Notes under the pieces: generated by a model | The model's input: the letters and a program-made list of their open reading frames with translations, nothing else | Told to the model about the DNA's origin: nothing | Database searches by the model: none | Translations under genes and position numbers: made by a program | Shown here: positions 27,096 to 35,134 of the stretch, piece after piece | Layout of the letters: every line of letters begins with the position of its first letter | Numbering within the stretch: position 1 is the first letter of the stretch | Source: Sandarakinorhabdus sp. AAP62 | Lineage (GTDB): Bacteria; Pseudomonadota; Alphaproteobacteria; Sphingomonadales; Sphingomonadaceae | DNA length: 64,000 nt | NCBI RefSeq assembly: GCF_000331225.1 | Contig: NZ_ANFY01000006.1 | Span: 99,813-163,812 of the forward strand | Direction of reading: 5' to 3'

Positions 27096-29120
27096 ATGAT
27101 CGCCACACTGCGCCGGCACACCGATGGCGCCTGCCAACGCCCCTTTTCGCCGTGGCGGCCTGGGTCGCTGCTGGGATTGGCGATCGCGCTGATCACGCCG
27201 GCCGCACTGCGCGCACAGGCCACGGCGCCTGCCGGTGATCCGGCGGTCATCGTCGCCGCCACCGGCAGCCGTTCGGCCGAGAATGCCGTTCGCCAGGCCG
27301 GCGATGCGTTTGGCACCAGCATTGGCCGCGAGATCTCGGGCCTCTACAACCGTGAGCGCGTGCGCGGCTTTTCCCCGGTCGCTGCCGGCAATGTGCGGAT
27401 CGACGGGCTCTATTTCGATCCGATCACCATCCCATCCAGCCGGCTGGTGCGCGCCACCACCATCCGCGTGGGCCCATCGGCACTGGGCAGCCCCTTCCCG
27501 GCTCCCACCGGCATTGTCGATCTCGGCATCCGCCGCCCGGGCCGCGACGCGGCGGCCAGCCTGCTGGTTGGCTACAACAGCTGGCACACACCCACCGCCG
27601 AATTCGATGCGACGCTGCCGGTGTCTTCCACCCTGTCACTTGGCGTTGGCGCCGGACTTGAACTGGAAAATGGCTTCAACCGGACGCGCGATCACAGCTA
27701 TGAACTTGCCCTGATCGGCCAATGGCAGCCTTCGGCCCGGCTGGCGGTGCTGCCGTTCGTCACGATGAAAGACACGTTGATCGATGATCGCGGCCCGATA
27801 ACGGTGCCGCAGGGCAATTTCCTCCCCCCGCGCCTGCCGCGCCGGCAGTTCTTTGGCCCGTGGTGGTCGCGCGGCAGCGACACCGAAATCAATGCCGGCA
27901 TCGTCACCGACTGGGCCCTTGCCGAGGGTTGGCAAATGCGCGTCGGCCTGTTCCGTTCCCAGCGCGCCATCCGCAGCCAGTTCGCCAATGTCGTGCGTAT
28001 CGTCAGCCTCGATGGCAGCGGCAGCCAGCGCCTGACCGGCGACCCTCCGCTCTTCAACGCCAGCACCAGCGGCGAGCTGCGGCTCACGCGGCGCATCAAC
28101 GAAGGCCCGCGCCGCCATGCCTTCCACCTCACCGCCCGTGGCCGCCAGTCCTTTCGCCGCTTCGACGGCTCGCAGAGCGTGGAGCTCGGCAGCGTCAACA
28201 TTCTCGGCGTGGCGCCCGACGTGCCGCCGCCCAACCTCGGTTTCGGCCCCCAGCAACGCGACAATGTCCGGCAATGGACGGGCGGCATCGCCTATGAAGG
28301 CAAATGGGCCGGCCTTGGGGAAGTGTCGGTGGGTGTGCAGAAGTCCGATTATGCCAAACGCATCGGATTTCCGGGCGCGCGCACGGCGGTCGATGCCGCG
28401 CCCTGGCTCTATAACGTGACGGCAGCCGTGCAGATCACGCCCCGGATCAGCCTTTATGGCGGCGCCGTGACGGGGCTGGAGGAATCAGGTGTCGCTCCCA
28501 ATTTCGCTGCCAACCGCAACGAAGCGCTGCCCGCCATTCAGACCCGCCAGCATGATGCCGGCGTCCGCATCGATCTGGGCGGCGGCATGCGCATGATTGC
28601 CGGCCTGTTCGACGTGTCGAAACCCTATTTCAACCTTGATGCCAATGGCCGTTTCGACGTGCTCGGCAACGTGATCAATCGCGGGGTCGAAGCCAGCTTC
28701 GCGGGGCCGCTGACGCCGGAGCTTTCGGTGGTGGTGGGTGCCGTGCTGCTGCGCCCCCGGGTCACCGGCGATGCCGTCAGCCGCGGCATCGTCGGGCGGC
28801 TGCCGGTAGGCGCGATTTCGGAACGCATCGAATTCGCGGCCGATTGGCGCCCCGGCTTCGCGCCAGGCCTCTCGCTCGACCTTCAGCTATCTTATCGCTC
28901 GCCCGAGGTCGCCACGGTCAACAATCTGGTTTCGGTACCCACGCGCACGCTGATCGATTTGGGTGGTCGCTATCGCTTCAAAATTGCCGGCAACAACGCC
29001 GTCTTGCGCATTCAGACCTCAAACCTCTTCGACAGCCAAGGCTTCGATCTACGTGGCGCAAATGCCTATAATGTGCTGCCCGGCAGGGTGACCCAAATAT
29101 ATTTCACCGCCGATTTCTGA
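27096..29120 (+). CDS. TonB-dependent receptor
   Basis: The 674-residue receptor has a long cytoplasmic-looking lead (Arg-rich) before a hydrophobic signal segment that ends near ALRAQA, then a plug with RERVRGFSPVAAGNVRIDGL and a barrel ending in RVTQIYFTADF with the C-terminal Phe expected for BAM recognition. ATG 27096 has AGAGGA about 8 bp upstream. The plug lacks an obvious classical TonB box. It is divergent from the Tat carboxylesterase and shares the GTATAC operator; the pairing suggests uptake of an ester that is hydrolysed in the periplasm, or of its product. Confidence 0.88.
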   Translation: MIATLRRHTDGACQRPFSPWRPGSLLGLAIALITPAALRAQATAPAGDPAVIVAATGSRSAENAVRQAGDAFGTSIGREISGLYNRERVRGFSPVAAGNVRIDGLYFDPITIPSSRLVRATTIRVGPSALGSPFPAPTGIVDLGIRRPGRDAAASLLVGYNSWHTPTAEFDATLPVSSTLSLGVGAGLELENGFNRTRDHSYELALIGQWQPSARLAVLPFVTMKDTLIDDRGPITVPQGNFLPPRLPRRQFFGPWWSRGSDTEINAGIVTDWALAEGWQMRVGLFRSQRAIRSQFANVVRIVSLDGSGSQRLTGDPPLFNASTSGELRLTRRINEGPRRHAFHLTARGRQSFRRFDGSQSVELGSVNILGVAPDVPPPNLGFGPQQRDNVRQWTGGIAYEGKWAGLGEVSVGVQKSDYAKRIGFPGARTAVDAAPWLYNVTAAVQITPRISLYGGAVTGLEESGVAPNFAANRNEALPAIQTRQHDAGVRIDLGGGMRMIAGLFDVSKPYFNLDANGRFDVLGNVINRGVEASFAGPLTPELSVVVGAVLLRPRVTGDAVSRGIVGRLPVGAISERIEFAADWRPGFAPGLSLDLQLSYRSPEVATVNNLVSVPTRTLIDLGGRYRFKIAGNNAVLRIQTSNLFDSQGFDLRGANAYNVLPGRVTQIYFTADF

Positions 29121-29427
29121 CCGCTGCCCTGCGGTGCGTTACCAATCAATGTGCACTGATCTTCTCCCCTATTTTCATCCAGCGGGGATATGGCAGCGCG
29201 ATCGTCCAGGACATTCTCAATTGCTCAGCTCCAGCGGACTTCAATCTTGAACGCCTGAAGGACGTGAAGCGCATCACGCCTTCACGGGCAGCGCAGCGCC
29301 AGAACCTTGGGTTCACCGCTGGGCGCGGCTGAAGCCTCTCGACACGATTCCAGACTGGCAAAATCGTCCCCTGAAGAACGGGGGTGTTTTGAGCGAACTG
29401 GCAACTATTTCAATGATATGAAAATCT
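29121..29427. other. Gene-free spacer, possible gene remnant
   Basis: Between the TBDR and tRNA-Ser I see no intact gene. On the plus strand, around 29170-29330, an open stretch reading SAIVQDILNCSAPADFNLER and onward has coding-like composition without a start and ends at a stop, so it may be the tail of a lost gene. I cannot name it. Confidence 0.4.
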
Positions 29428-29518
29428 TGGCGGAGCGGGAGGGATTCGAACCCTCGATGAGCTTTTGACCCATACACACTTTCCAGGCGTGCGCCTTCGA
29501 CCACTCGGCCACCGCTCC
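29428..29518 (-). tRNA. tRNA-Ser (anticodon GGA)
   Basis: The minus strand folds as a class II tRNA: acceptor stem GGAGCGG/CCGCTCC, discriminator G, encoded CCA at the 3' end (complement of 29428-29430), anticodon loop CTGGAAA giving GGA, a long variable arm and the T-arm GGGTTCGAATCCC. It reads UCC and UCU serine codons. Confidence 0.95.
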
Positions 29519-29683
29519 GCGCACTGGAAGGGGCCCGATAGCAAGCGGGGCAGGCCACGTAAACCGTTGCAGGCGCTTCGCTGAAAAAGAAAACGCAATA
29601 CACAGCCGTTGCCACTCCCCGAGCTTCCTTGACAACAGGGTGATTGCCGCTGACCCTTCGCACGTCACGAGCGGGGGAGCATC

Positions 29684-31243
29684 ATGATACCAGGCAAATT
29701 TGCGCAAACGGATCCAGGCCGGATTGCCGTCATCATGGCGGGATCGGGCGAGACCATCAGTTTTGGCGAACTGGAACAGCGGACCAACCGCCTGGCGCAT
29801 GTCTTTCGCCAGCAGGGCCTGAACCGCTGCGATCATTATGCCATCTATATGGAAAACAATGTCAATTATGTCGAATGCTGCGGGGCCGGCGCGCGCGCCG
29901 GGCTCTATTACACGCCCACCAACTCCTATCTGGGCGTCGACGAGCTGGGCTATATCCTGCAGAACAGCCGTTCCAAGATCCTGATCACCTCGCAGGCCAA
30001 GCTGGCGGTGGCGCGCGCTGCGATGGCGCAGGCGCCGGGCGTGGCGCTGTGCCTGGTGGTGGATGGCGAGGGGGAGGCCAGCGATGGCGGCCGCGTGATG
30101 TCGCTCGCTGCCGCCGTCGCCACCATGCCCGATACGCCGATTGCCGATGAATGGCTGGGCGTCGCCATGCTCTATTCCTCGGGCACCACCGGCCGGCCGA
30201 AGGGCATCGTGCGGCCGTTGCCGGAGGTGAAGCCGGGAGGAGGCATTCCGCTCTATGATTTCCTGAGCCAGCTGTGGCGGTGCCGGGACCAGATGATCTA
30301 CCTCTCGCCGGCGCCGCTCTATCACTCGGCGCCACAGGCCGCAGTCTCGCTGGCCATCATGGCGGGCGGCACTGCGGTCATCATGGAGAGCTTCAACCCG
30401 GAAACCTATCTGCAGTTGGTGGAACGCTATCGCGTCACCCACAGCCAGCTGGTGCCGACCATGTTTTCCCGCATGCTGAAACTGCCGGAGGATGTGCGCC
30501 GCCGCCATGACCTCAGTTCGCTGGAAGCCGTGGTGCATGCCGCTGCCCCCTGCCCGATCCCGGTGAAGGAGGCGATGATCGACTGGTGGGGACCGATCAT
30601 CCACGAATATTATGGTGCCACCGAAGGCCTGGGCTTCACGGCCTGCGACACGGAAGAATGGCAGGCCCACAAGGGCACGGTGGGGCGCGTGGTGCTGGGC
30701 GAGATCCACATATTGGACGACGACATGCAGCCGACGCCGCCGGGTGAGCCGGGCACGATCTGGTTCACCACCGCGACGCCGTTCGAATATTTCGAAAACG
30801 CCGACAAGACGAACGAAAGCCGGTCGGCCGACGGGACGAAGACCACGGTCGGCGACGTTGGCTATCTCGACGCCGATGGCTTTCTGCACCTGACCGACCG
30901 CAAGACCTTCATGATCATTTCGGGCGGCATGAACATCTATCCGCAGGAGTGCGAGAACCTGCTGATCACCCATCCCAAGGTGACCGATGCCGCCGTGTTC
31001 GGCGTGCCCAACGAGGATCTGGGCGAAGAGGTGAAGGCCGTGGTGCAGGCAGCGCCGGGGGTGACGGCGGACGCGGACCTGGCGGCGGAACTGATCGCTT
31101 TCTGCCGGGCCAACATGGCCCATATCAAATGCCCGCGCTCGATCGATTTCACCGAACAGTTGCCGCGTTTGCCAACGGGCAAACTCTACAAGCGCGAACT
31201 GCGCGACCCCTATTGGGCGGGCCACAAGAGCAAGATCGGCTGA
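29684..31243 (+). CDS. AMP-dependent acyl-CoA synthetase
   Basis: The 519-residue enzyme has the adenylation motif LYSSGTTGRPKGIV, YYGATEGLG (A5), GDVGYLDADGFLHLTDRK (A8 hinge) and the catalytic Lys near PTGKLYKREL. It activates a carboxylic acid to its acyl-AMP and then CoA thioester. The layout resembles FadD-like and bile-acid/long-chain ligases; the chain length cannot be predicted. It stands alone between tRNA-Ser and the convergent flagellin gene and is followed by two hairpins. Confidence 0.9.
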   Translation: MIPGKFAQTDPGRIAVIMAGSGETISFGELEQRTNRLAHVFRQQGLNRCDHYAIYMENNVNYVECCGAGARAGLYYTPTNSYLGVDELGYILQNSRSKILITSQAKLAVARAAMAQAPGVALCLVVDGEGEASDGGRVMSLAAAVATMPDTPIADEWLGVAMLYSSGTTGRPKGIVRPLPEVKPGGGIPLYDFLSQLWRCRDQMIYLSPAPLYHSAPQAAVSLAIMAGGTAVIMESFNPETYLQLVERYRVTHSQLVPTMFSRMLKLPEDVRRRHDLSSLEAVVHAAAPCPIPVKEAMIDWWGPIIHEYYGATEGLGFTACDTEEWQAHKGTVGRVVLGEIHILDDDMQPTPPGEPGTIWFTTATPFEYFENADKTNESRSADGTKTTVGDVGYLDADGFLHLTDRKTFMIISGGMNIYPQECENLLITHPKVTDAAVFGVPNEDLGEEVKAVVQAAPGVTADADLAAELIAFCRANMAHIKCPRSIDFTEQLPRLPTGKLYKRELRDPYWAGHKSKIG

Positions 31244-31273
31244 ACCGCCGTCTGGCGGGGGGGAGTCACGGAA

Positions 31274-31304
31274 AAGGGGCGACGCTTTGCCGGCGCCGCC
31301 CCTT
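31274..31304 (+). terminator. Hairpin after the acyl-CoA synthetase gene
   Basis: AAGGGGCG and CGCCCCTT (8-bp perfect arms) flank 15 bp. There is only a short T-stretch afterwards. Located between convergent genes, it may act in both directions. Confidence 0.55.
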
Positions 31305-31312
31305 CTGACGAG

Positions 31313-31328
31313 CCCCCACCTGTGGGGG
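31313..31328. terminator. Second short hairpin between convergent genes
   Basis: CCCCCA-CCTG-TGGGGG forms a compact 6-bp stem just before the flagellin stop codon. It has no T-run, so its role in termination is tentative. Confidence 0.4.
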
Positions 31329-31344
31329 ATGGCCCTCCCGTGCC

Positions 31345-33519
31345 TTACTGCAGCAGCTGGGTGACCTGCTGGGCCGACTGGTTGGCCCGGGCCAGCATCG
31401 CCTGCGCGGCCTGGCTGAGCACCTGGTTCTTCGCCAGGTTGGTCGATTCCATCGCGAAGTCGGTATCCTGGATCCGGCTGCGCGAGGCCTGCAGGTTGGT
31501 GCTGTTCGACGACAGGTTGTTCACCGCCGCTTCCAGTCGGTTCTGCACGGCACCGATGTTGGCGCGATCGAGGTTGACGCTGTTCAGCGCCGTATCGATG
31601 GCATCCAGGGCCGCGGTGGCGCCATCGGCGGTCGACACGTCGATGTCCGAGATGCGCAGGCCACCGGCGGAGGCGCCATAGCTGTTTTCCTCGAAGCCCA
31701 GCGACGTGAAGTTCGACGCTGCTGCAAAGGCCTGGCTGCCGGCGCGCACGTCGATGGCCTTGGCCGATTCCAGTCGCACCGTGCCATAGGCAGTTTCCGC
31801 CGTCGCCGCCGTGGCCGCGATGGCATAGGCCGAGCCGGAGCCCTTCACCGACGTGCCACCCAGGCCGAGTTCGGCTGCCGTGGCGCCACCGGCAACGATG
31901 GCAACCGACAGGTTGCGGCCATCGGCAGCGGTGAGATCCAGGCCGCCAAGGCCGTTGTCGCTGGCCGTCACGCCGGTCATGCCGCCGAAGTTGTTGATGG
32001 CAGCCGCCACCTTCTCGCGGCGGGCCTGGGCGGTATCGGTGGTGGCCAGGCCGTCGATGGTGATGGCCACGCCGTTGATCGTCACCGACGCGCCGGTGCC
32101 GGTGAGCGTGGTGGCCGTGGTGTTGGCGGTGAGCGTCACATCATTGGCCACGGCCGAAACGCCAGTCTGCGCCGAAGCGGCATTGATGGCCGCCGCGATG
32201 GCAATGGCGCTGGCCGATTTCGACGAAGAAGCCGCCACCGTGGAGGAGACATTGTCGTCGGCCGCCGCAGCGGCACGGATGGCAACACCGTTGATGGAAA
32301 GATCACCGTTGTTGAGGTTGCGGATACCTGCGGCATCCACCGCCACGGCGCGGGCATCGGTGCTGACCGTGGACACGCCGCGTTCGTAGGTGCCTTCGGC
32401 CAGGCCAGCCCGGCTGATGCGGGCGCTGGCACTGTTGGCCGAGCTGATCTCGATCGGCTGACCATTGGTGCTTTCGAGGCTGAAGCTGCCCGACTGGGCG
32501 CCGACCTTCAGGCCGGTTGCCGCGGCCGTCAGCGTCGTCACCGCCACTTCGATGTTGCGGCCGTCATCGGCTTCCAGGCGGATGCCGCCATTGGTATCGC
32601 CGGTGTCGACAGCGCGCACGCCGGTCTGGCCGGAAATGGCGTTGATGGCATCGCGCACCAGGCGGCGGCTTTCGGCGGCATCGGTGGTGGTGCTCACCGA
32701 GGCGGTGGTGACGCCGTTGATCGTCACGGTGCCGGTGAGCGCGGCCGCGGTCATGGCCGAACCGGTCATCACCGTCTGGCCGACCACAGCGCGCACGCCG
32801 GTCTGTTCGGTGGCGCGGTTGATGGCAGCAGCCTTGGCAACGGCCGAAGCCGCCTTGTTGCCCGACGACAGGCTGTCATCCGACGACAGCGACGAACCGA
32901 TGGTGACGCCGTTGATGACGAGGTCACCGGCCTGCAGGGCCTGGTTGGCGCCCAGGTTGGCGGCGGTGGCTTCAAAGGCGCCCGAGGCGGACAGCGCCGG
33001 GCTGGAGCCGAGGCCGAGATCGCGCGCCCGGGTCGAGGACAGGCTGAACGACACGGTTTCGCCGGCGCGGCTGCCGGTCTGAAGGCGGACATTCTGGGCC
33101 GAACCGTCGAGCAGGCGGCGGCCGTTGAAGTTGGTCCGCACGCCGATATTGTCGACTTCGCCGATCAGCTGGCGGACTTCGGCCTGCACCGCTTGGCGAT
33201 CGATGCCGGTCAGCGTGCCGTTGGCCGACTGCACGGCCAGTTCGCGCATGCGCTGCAGCATGTTGGTGACTTCGCCCATGGCGCTTTCCGCCGTCTGCGC
33301 CATGCTGATGCCGTCGCCGGCGTTGCGCATGGCGACCGCGAGGCCGCGGACATCGGCGGTCATCTTCTGGCTGATGGCGAGGCCGGCGGCATCGTCCTTG
33401 GCGCTGTTGATGCGTTGGCCGGTCGAGAGGCGCTGCATCGCAAGGCCCATCATGTTATTGGCATAGCGCTGCGCATTCTGGGCGGTCAGCGCGCTGATGT
33501 TGGTGTTGATCACAGTCAT
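31345..33519 (-). CDS. Flagellin with enlarged, duplicated central domain
   Basis: The 724-residue product has the conserved D0/D1 N-terminus (MTVINTNISALTAQN, LSTGQRINSAKDDAAGLAIS) and C-terminus (NIGAVQNRLEAAVNNLSS, ending ANQSAQQVTQLLQ). Between them is a Ser/Thr/Ala-rich region with flagellin-IN type modules. Two units starting at residues 198 (GDLVINGVTI) and 405 (GDLSINGVAI) each contain KxAxAxAxxxAIN, QTGVxAV and DGRN blocks, so the middle arose by duplication. It is much larger than typical alphaproteobacterial flagellins. Start at 33519 matches the family N-terminus. No other flagellar gene is in the window; a sigma28-like promoter lies 54 bp upstream. Confidence 0.95.
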   Translation of the reverse strand: MTVINTNISALTAQNAQRYANNMMGLAMQRLSTGQRINSAKDDAAGLAISQKMTADVRGLAVAMRNAGDGISMAQTAESAMGEVTNMLQRMRELAVQSANGTLTGIDRQAVQAEVRQLIGEVDNIGVRTNFNGRRLLDGSAQNVRLQTGSRAGETVSFSLSSTRARDLGLGSSPALSASGAFEATAANLGANQALQAGDLVINGVTIGSSLSSDDSLSSGNKAASAVAKAAAINRATEQTGVRAVVGQTVMTGSAMTAAALTGTVTINGVTTASVSTTTDAAESRRLVRDAINAISGQTGVRAVDTGDTNGGIRLEADDGRNIEVAVTTLTAAATGLKVGAQSGSFSLESTNGQPIEISSANSASARISRAGLAEGTYERGVSTVSTDARAVAVDAAGIRNLNNGDLSINGVAIRAAAAADDNVSSTVAASSSKSASAIAIAAAINAASAQTGVSAVANDVTLTANTTATTLTGTGASVTINGVAITIDGLATTDTAQARREKVAAAINNFGGMTGVTASDNGLGGLDLTAADGRNLSVAIVAGGATAAELGLGGTSVKGSGSAYAIAATAATAETAYGTVRLESAKAIDVRAGSQAFAAASNFTSLGFEENSYGASAGGLRISDIDVSTADGATAALDAIDTALNSVNLDRANIGAVQNRLEAAVNNLSSNSTNLQASRSRIQDTDFAMESTNLAKNQVLSQAAQAMLARANQSAQQVTQLLQ

Positions 33520-33572
33520 CTTGGGTTTACTCCCGCTTCCCGCCACCGCAGAAGGTGCGGGGCGCTGCACTG

Positions 33573-33599
33573 GAAACGGCACAGCGTGAACAGCGCTTA
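33573..33599 (-). promoter_or_regulatory. Possible sigma28-type promoter of the flagellin gene
   Basis: On the minus strand TAAG (33599-33596), 15 bp, then GCCGTTTC (33580-33573) resembles the FliA consensus TAAA-N15-GCCGATAA, matching 3 of 4 and 5 of 8 positions. It is well placed upstream of the start at 33519. Confidence 0.35.
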
Positions 33600-33623
33600 A
33601 ACGCGTTTTGAAATGGTCATGAT

Positions 33624-34271
33624 TTGAACGACTTCCCCATCCCCATCCTGTTTGACAGCCGCGACGTCGTGATCATCGACAAGCCGGCGGGCCTGGCCGT
33701 GCACCCGGGGCCGAAAACGCCGCACAGCCTCGAAGAGCATCTGCCGGCCCTGGCCGTGGGCGGCTTTGTGCCGGTGGCGGCGCACCGGCTGGACCGCGAC
33801 ACGTCGGGCTGCCTGGCCATTGCCCGCACACGGCGCGGCGCCAAATGGCTGAGCGCGGCGTTTGAGGAGCGCAAGGCCGAGAAGGTCTATTGGGCCATCG
33901 TGTCGTCCCTGCCCGCCACGGCCGAAGGGTTGGTGGATGCACCCTTGATCAAGGTTTCAACCGCAGAAGCCGGCTGGCGCATGGTGGTGCGCCGCGATGG
34001 CAAACCGGCGCGCACCCATTGGCAGGTTCTGGATGCCACCACGCGCCTGGTGGAGTTCCGCCCCGAAACCGGGCGCACCCACCAGATCAGGGTGCATGCC
34101 GCCCACATCGGCTGCCCGATTGCAGGTGATCCGGTTTATGGGGATGGCATCGGTCCGATGCGGCTGCACGCCCGGAGCCTCGCGATTGCCCTGCCCGACG
34201 GCCAGCGGCTTGCGGTCAGCTGCGATCCGCCGGCGGGTTGGCCGATTTCACCCGACCCTGAAAGCCGATGA
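33624..34271 (+). CDS. RluA-family 23S/tRNA pseudouridine synthase
   Basis: The 215-residue enzyme carries the catalytic HRLDRDTSGCLAIA with the essential Asp, KPAGLAVHPGP before it, and RPETGRTHQIRVHAAHIGCPIAGDPVYG after it, the RluA/RsuA core without an S4 domain. It converts uridine to pseudouridine in structured RNA. A TTG start at 33624 is the only reasonable initiation codon in frame. Its 3' end overlaps the convergent RpiR-family gene by 56 bp, within coding sequence of both. Confidence 0.88.
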   Translation: MNDFPIPILFDSRDVVIIDKPAGLAVHPGPKTPHSLEEHLPALAVGGFVPVAAHRLDRDTSGCLAIARTRRGAKWLSAAFEERKAEKVYWAIVSSLPATAEGLVDAPLIKVSTAEAGWRMVVRRDGKPARTHWQVLDATTRLVEFRPETGRTHQIRVHAAHIGCPIAGDPVYGDGIGPMRLHARSLAIALPDGQRLAVSCDPPAGWPISPDPESR

Positions 34272-35076
34272 AATCGCTGTAGTTTTCGGCCAGAACGGCC
34301 AGCCGCTCGTGCACCTGGCCCGGCCCGATCTTCTGCACCACGCCATCGACCAGCAGGTTCAACAGCGAGGCCAGCGCCGAGTTCATGTCCCAGAAATGGC
34401 CCAGCGCCACTTCGGCGGTGAGGATGTGCGGCGTCAGATCACGCGCCCACGGGCAATAGGGATCGGTGATCACCACCAGCGGGCGGCCACTGGCGGCGAC
34501 ACGTTCAGCCAGCAGGCGGAACTGGCGGGAATAACGGCGCACATCGATGGTCAGGAACACGTCATCCGGCCCGGCATCGACCAGCACGTCCATGATGCCG
34601 GCCGCCATGTCGAGCGCCTGCACCTGCGGGCGCACGTAGGACAAGTGGCGGGCAAATCCGGCGGCGAGGCCAGCCTCCGTCTGAAAGCCGGCGACATGGA
34701 TGCGCGGGGCGGTGGCCAGCAGGGCGACGATGGCGGCCCATTCTGGCGTTTCGGCCAATCGGTAGACGCCGGCGATGGCGGCAGTCTCGGCCTTCAACCG
34801 GGCATCGGCACTCGGCGCCGGCCGGGTGAGCAGCCATGGCGCATCGCGGGCATCATCGCGCAGATCGTCCTTCAGCGCGGCCAGATTGTCATAGCCCAGG
34901 CTCTTCACCAGTCGCGCCACGGTCATCGCCGAAACGCCAACCCGGTTGCCGATGGACGCCGCGGTTTCAAACGGCAGCTGATCGAGATTGTCGGCCAGCC
35001 AGCCGGCGATCATCCGTTCGGATACGGTCAGATGCTCATATCGTTCGGATAGGCGTTGGGCGACGCGGCTGCTCAT
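34216..35076 (-). CDS. MurR/RpiR-family transcriptional regulator
   Basis: The 286-residue protein has an N-terminal RpiR helix-turn-helix (LTVSERMIAGWLADNLDQLP, ETAASIGNRVGVSAMTVARL) and a C-terminal SIS sugar-isomerase-like domain (RIHVAGFQTEAGLAAGFARHL, DVFLTIDVRRYSRQF, VVITDPYCPWARDL). Such proteins sense sugar phosphates or related ligands. ATG 35076 is chosen over a longer frame. It lies 58 bp downstream of the acylase gene on the same strand and probably closes the amidohydrolase-acylase operon; its 3' end overlaps the RluA gene by 56 bp. Confidence 0.87.
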   Translation of the reverse strand: MSSRVAQRLSERYEHLTVSERMIAGWLADNLDQLPFETAASIGNRVGVSAMTVARLVKSLGYDNLAALKDDLRDDARDAPWLLTRPAPSADARLKAETAAIAGVYRLAETPEWAAIVALLATAPRIHVAGFQTEAGLAAGFARHLSYVRPQVQALDMAAGIMDVLVDAGPDDVFLTIDVRRYSRQFRLLAERVAASGRPLVVITDPYCPWARDLTPHILTAEVALGHFWDMNSALASLLNLLVDGVVQKIGPGQVHERLAVLAENYSDFIGFQGRVKSANPPADRS

Positions 35077-35134
35077 GTGCGATGGATAACAGGCGGGCGG
35101 CGACGTGCAAGCGCGCGCATCACAAGGCACCAGC

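Noticed and set aside
29146..29361. A 71-codon minus-strand frame beside tRNA-Ser
   Set aside because: No ribosome site or recognised domain; more likely noise over a decayed gene on the other strand.
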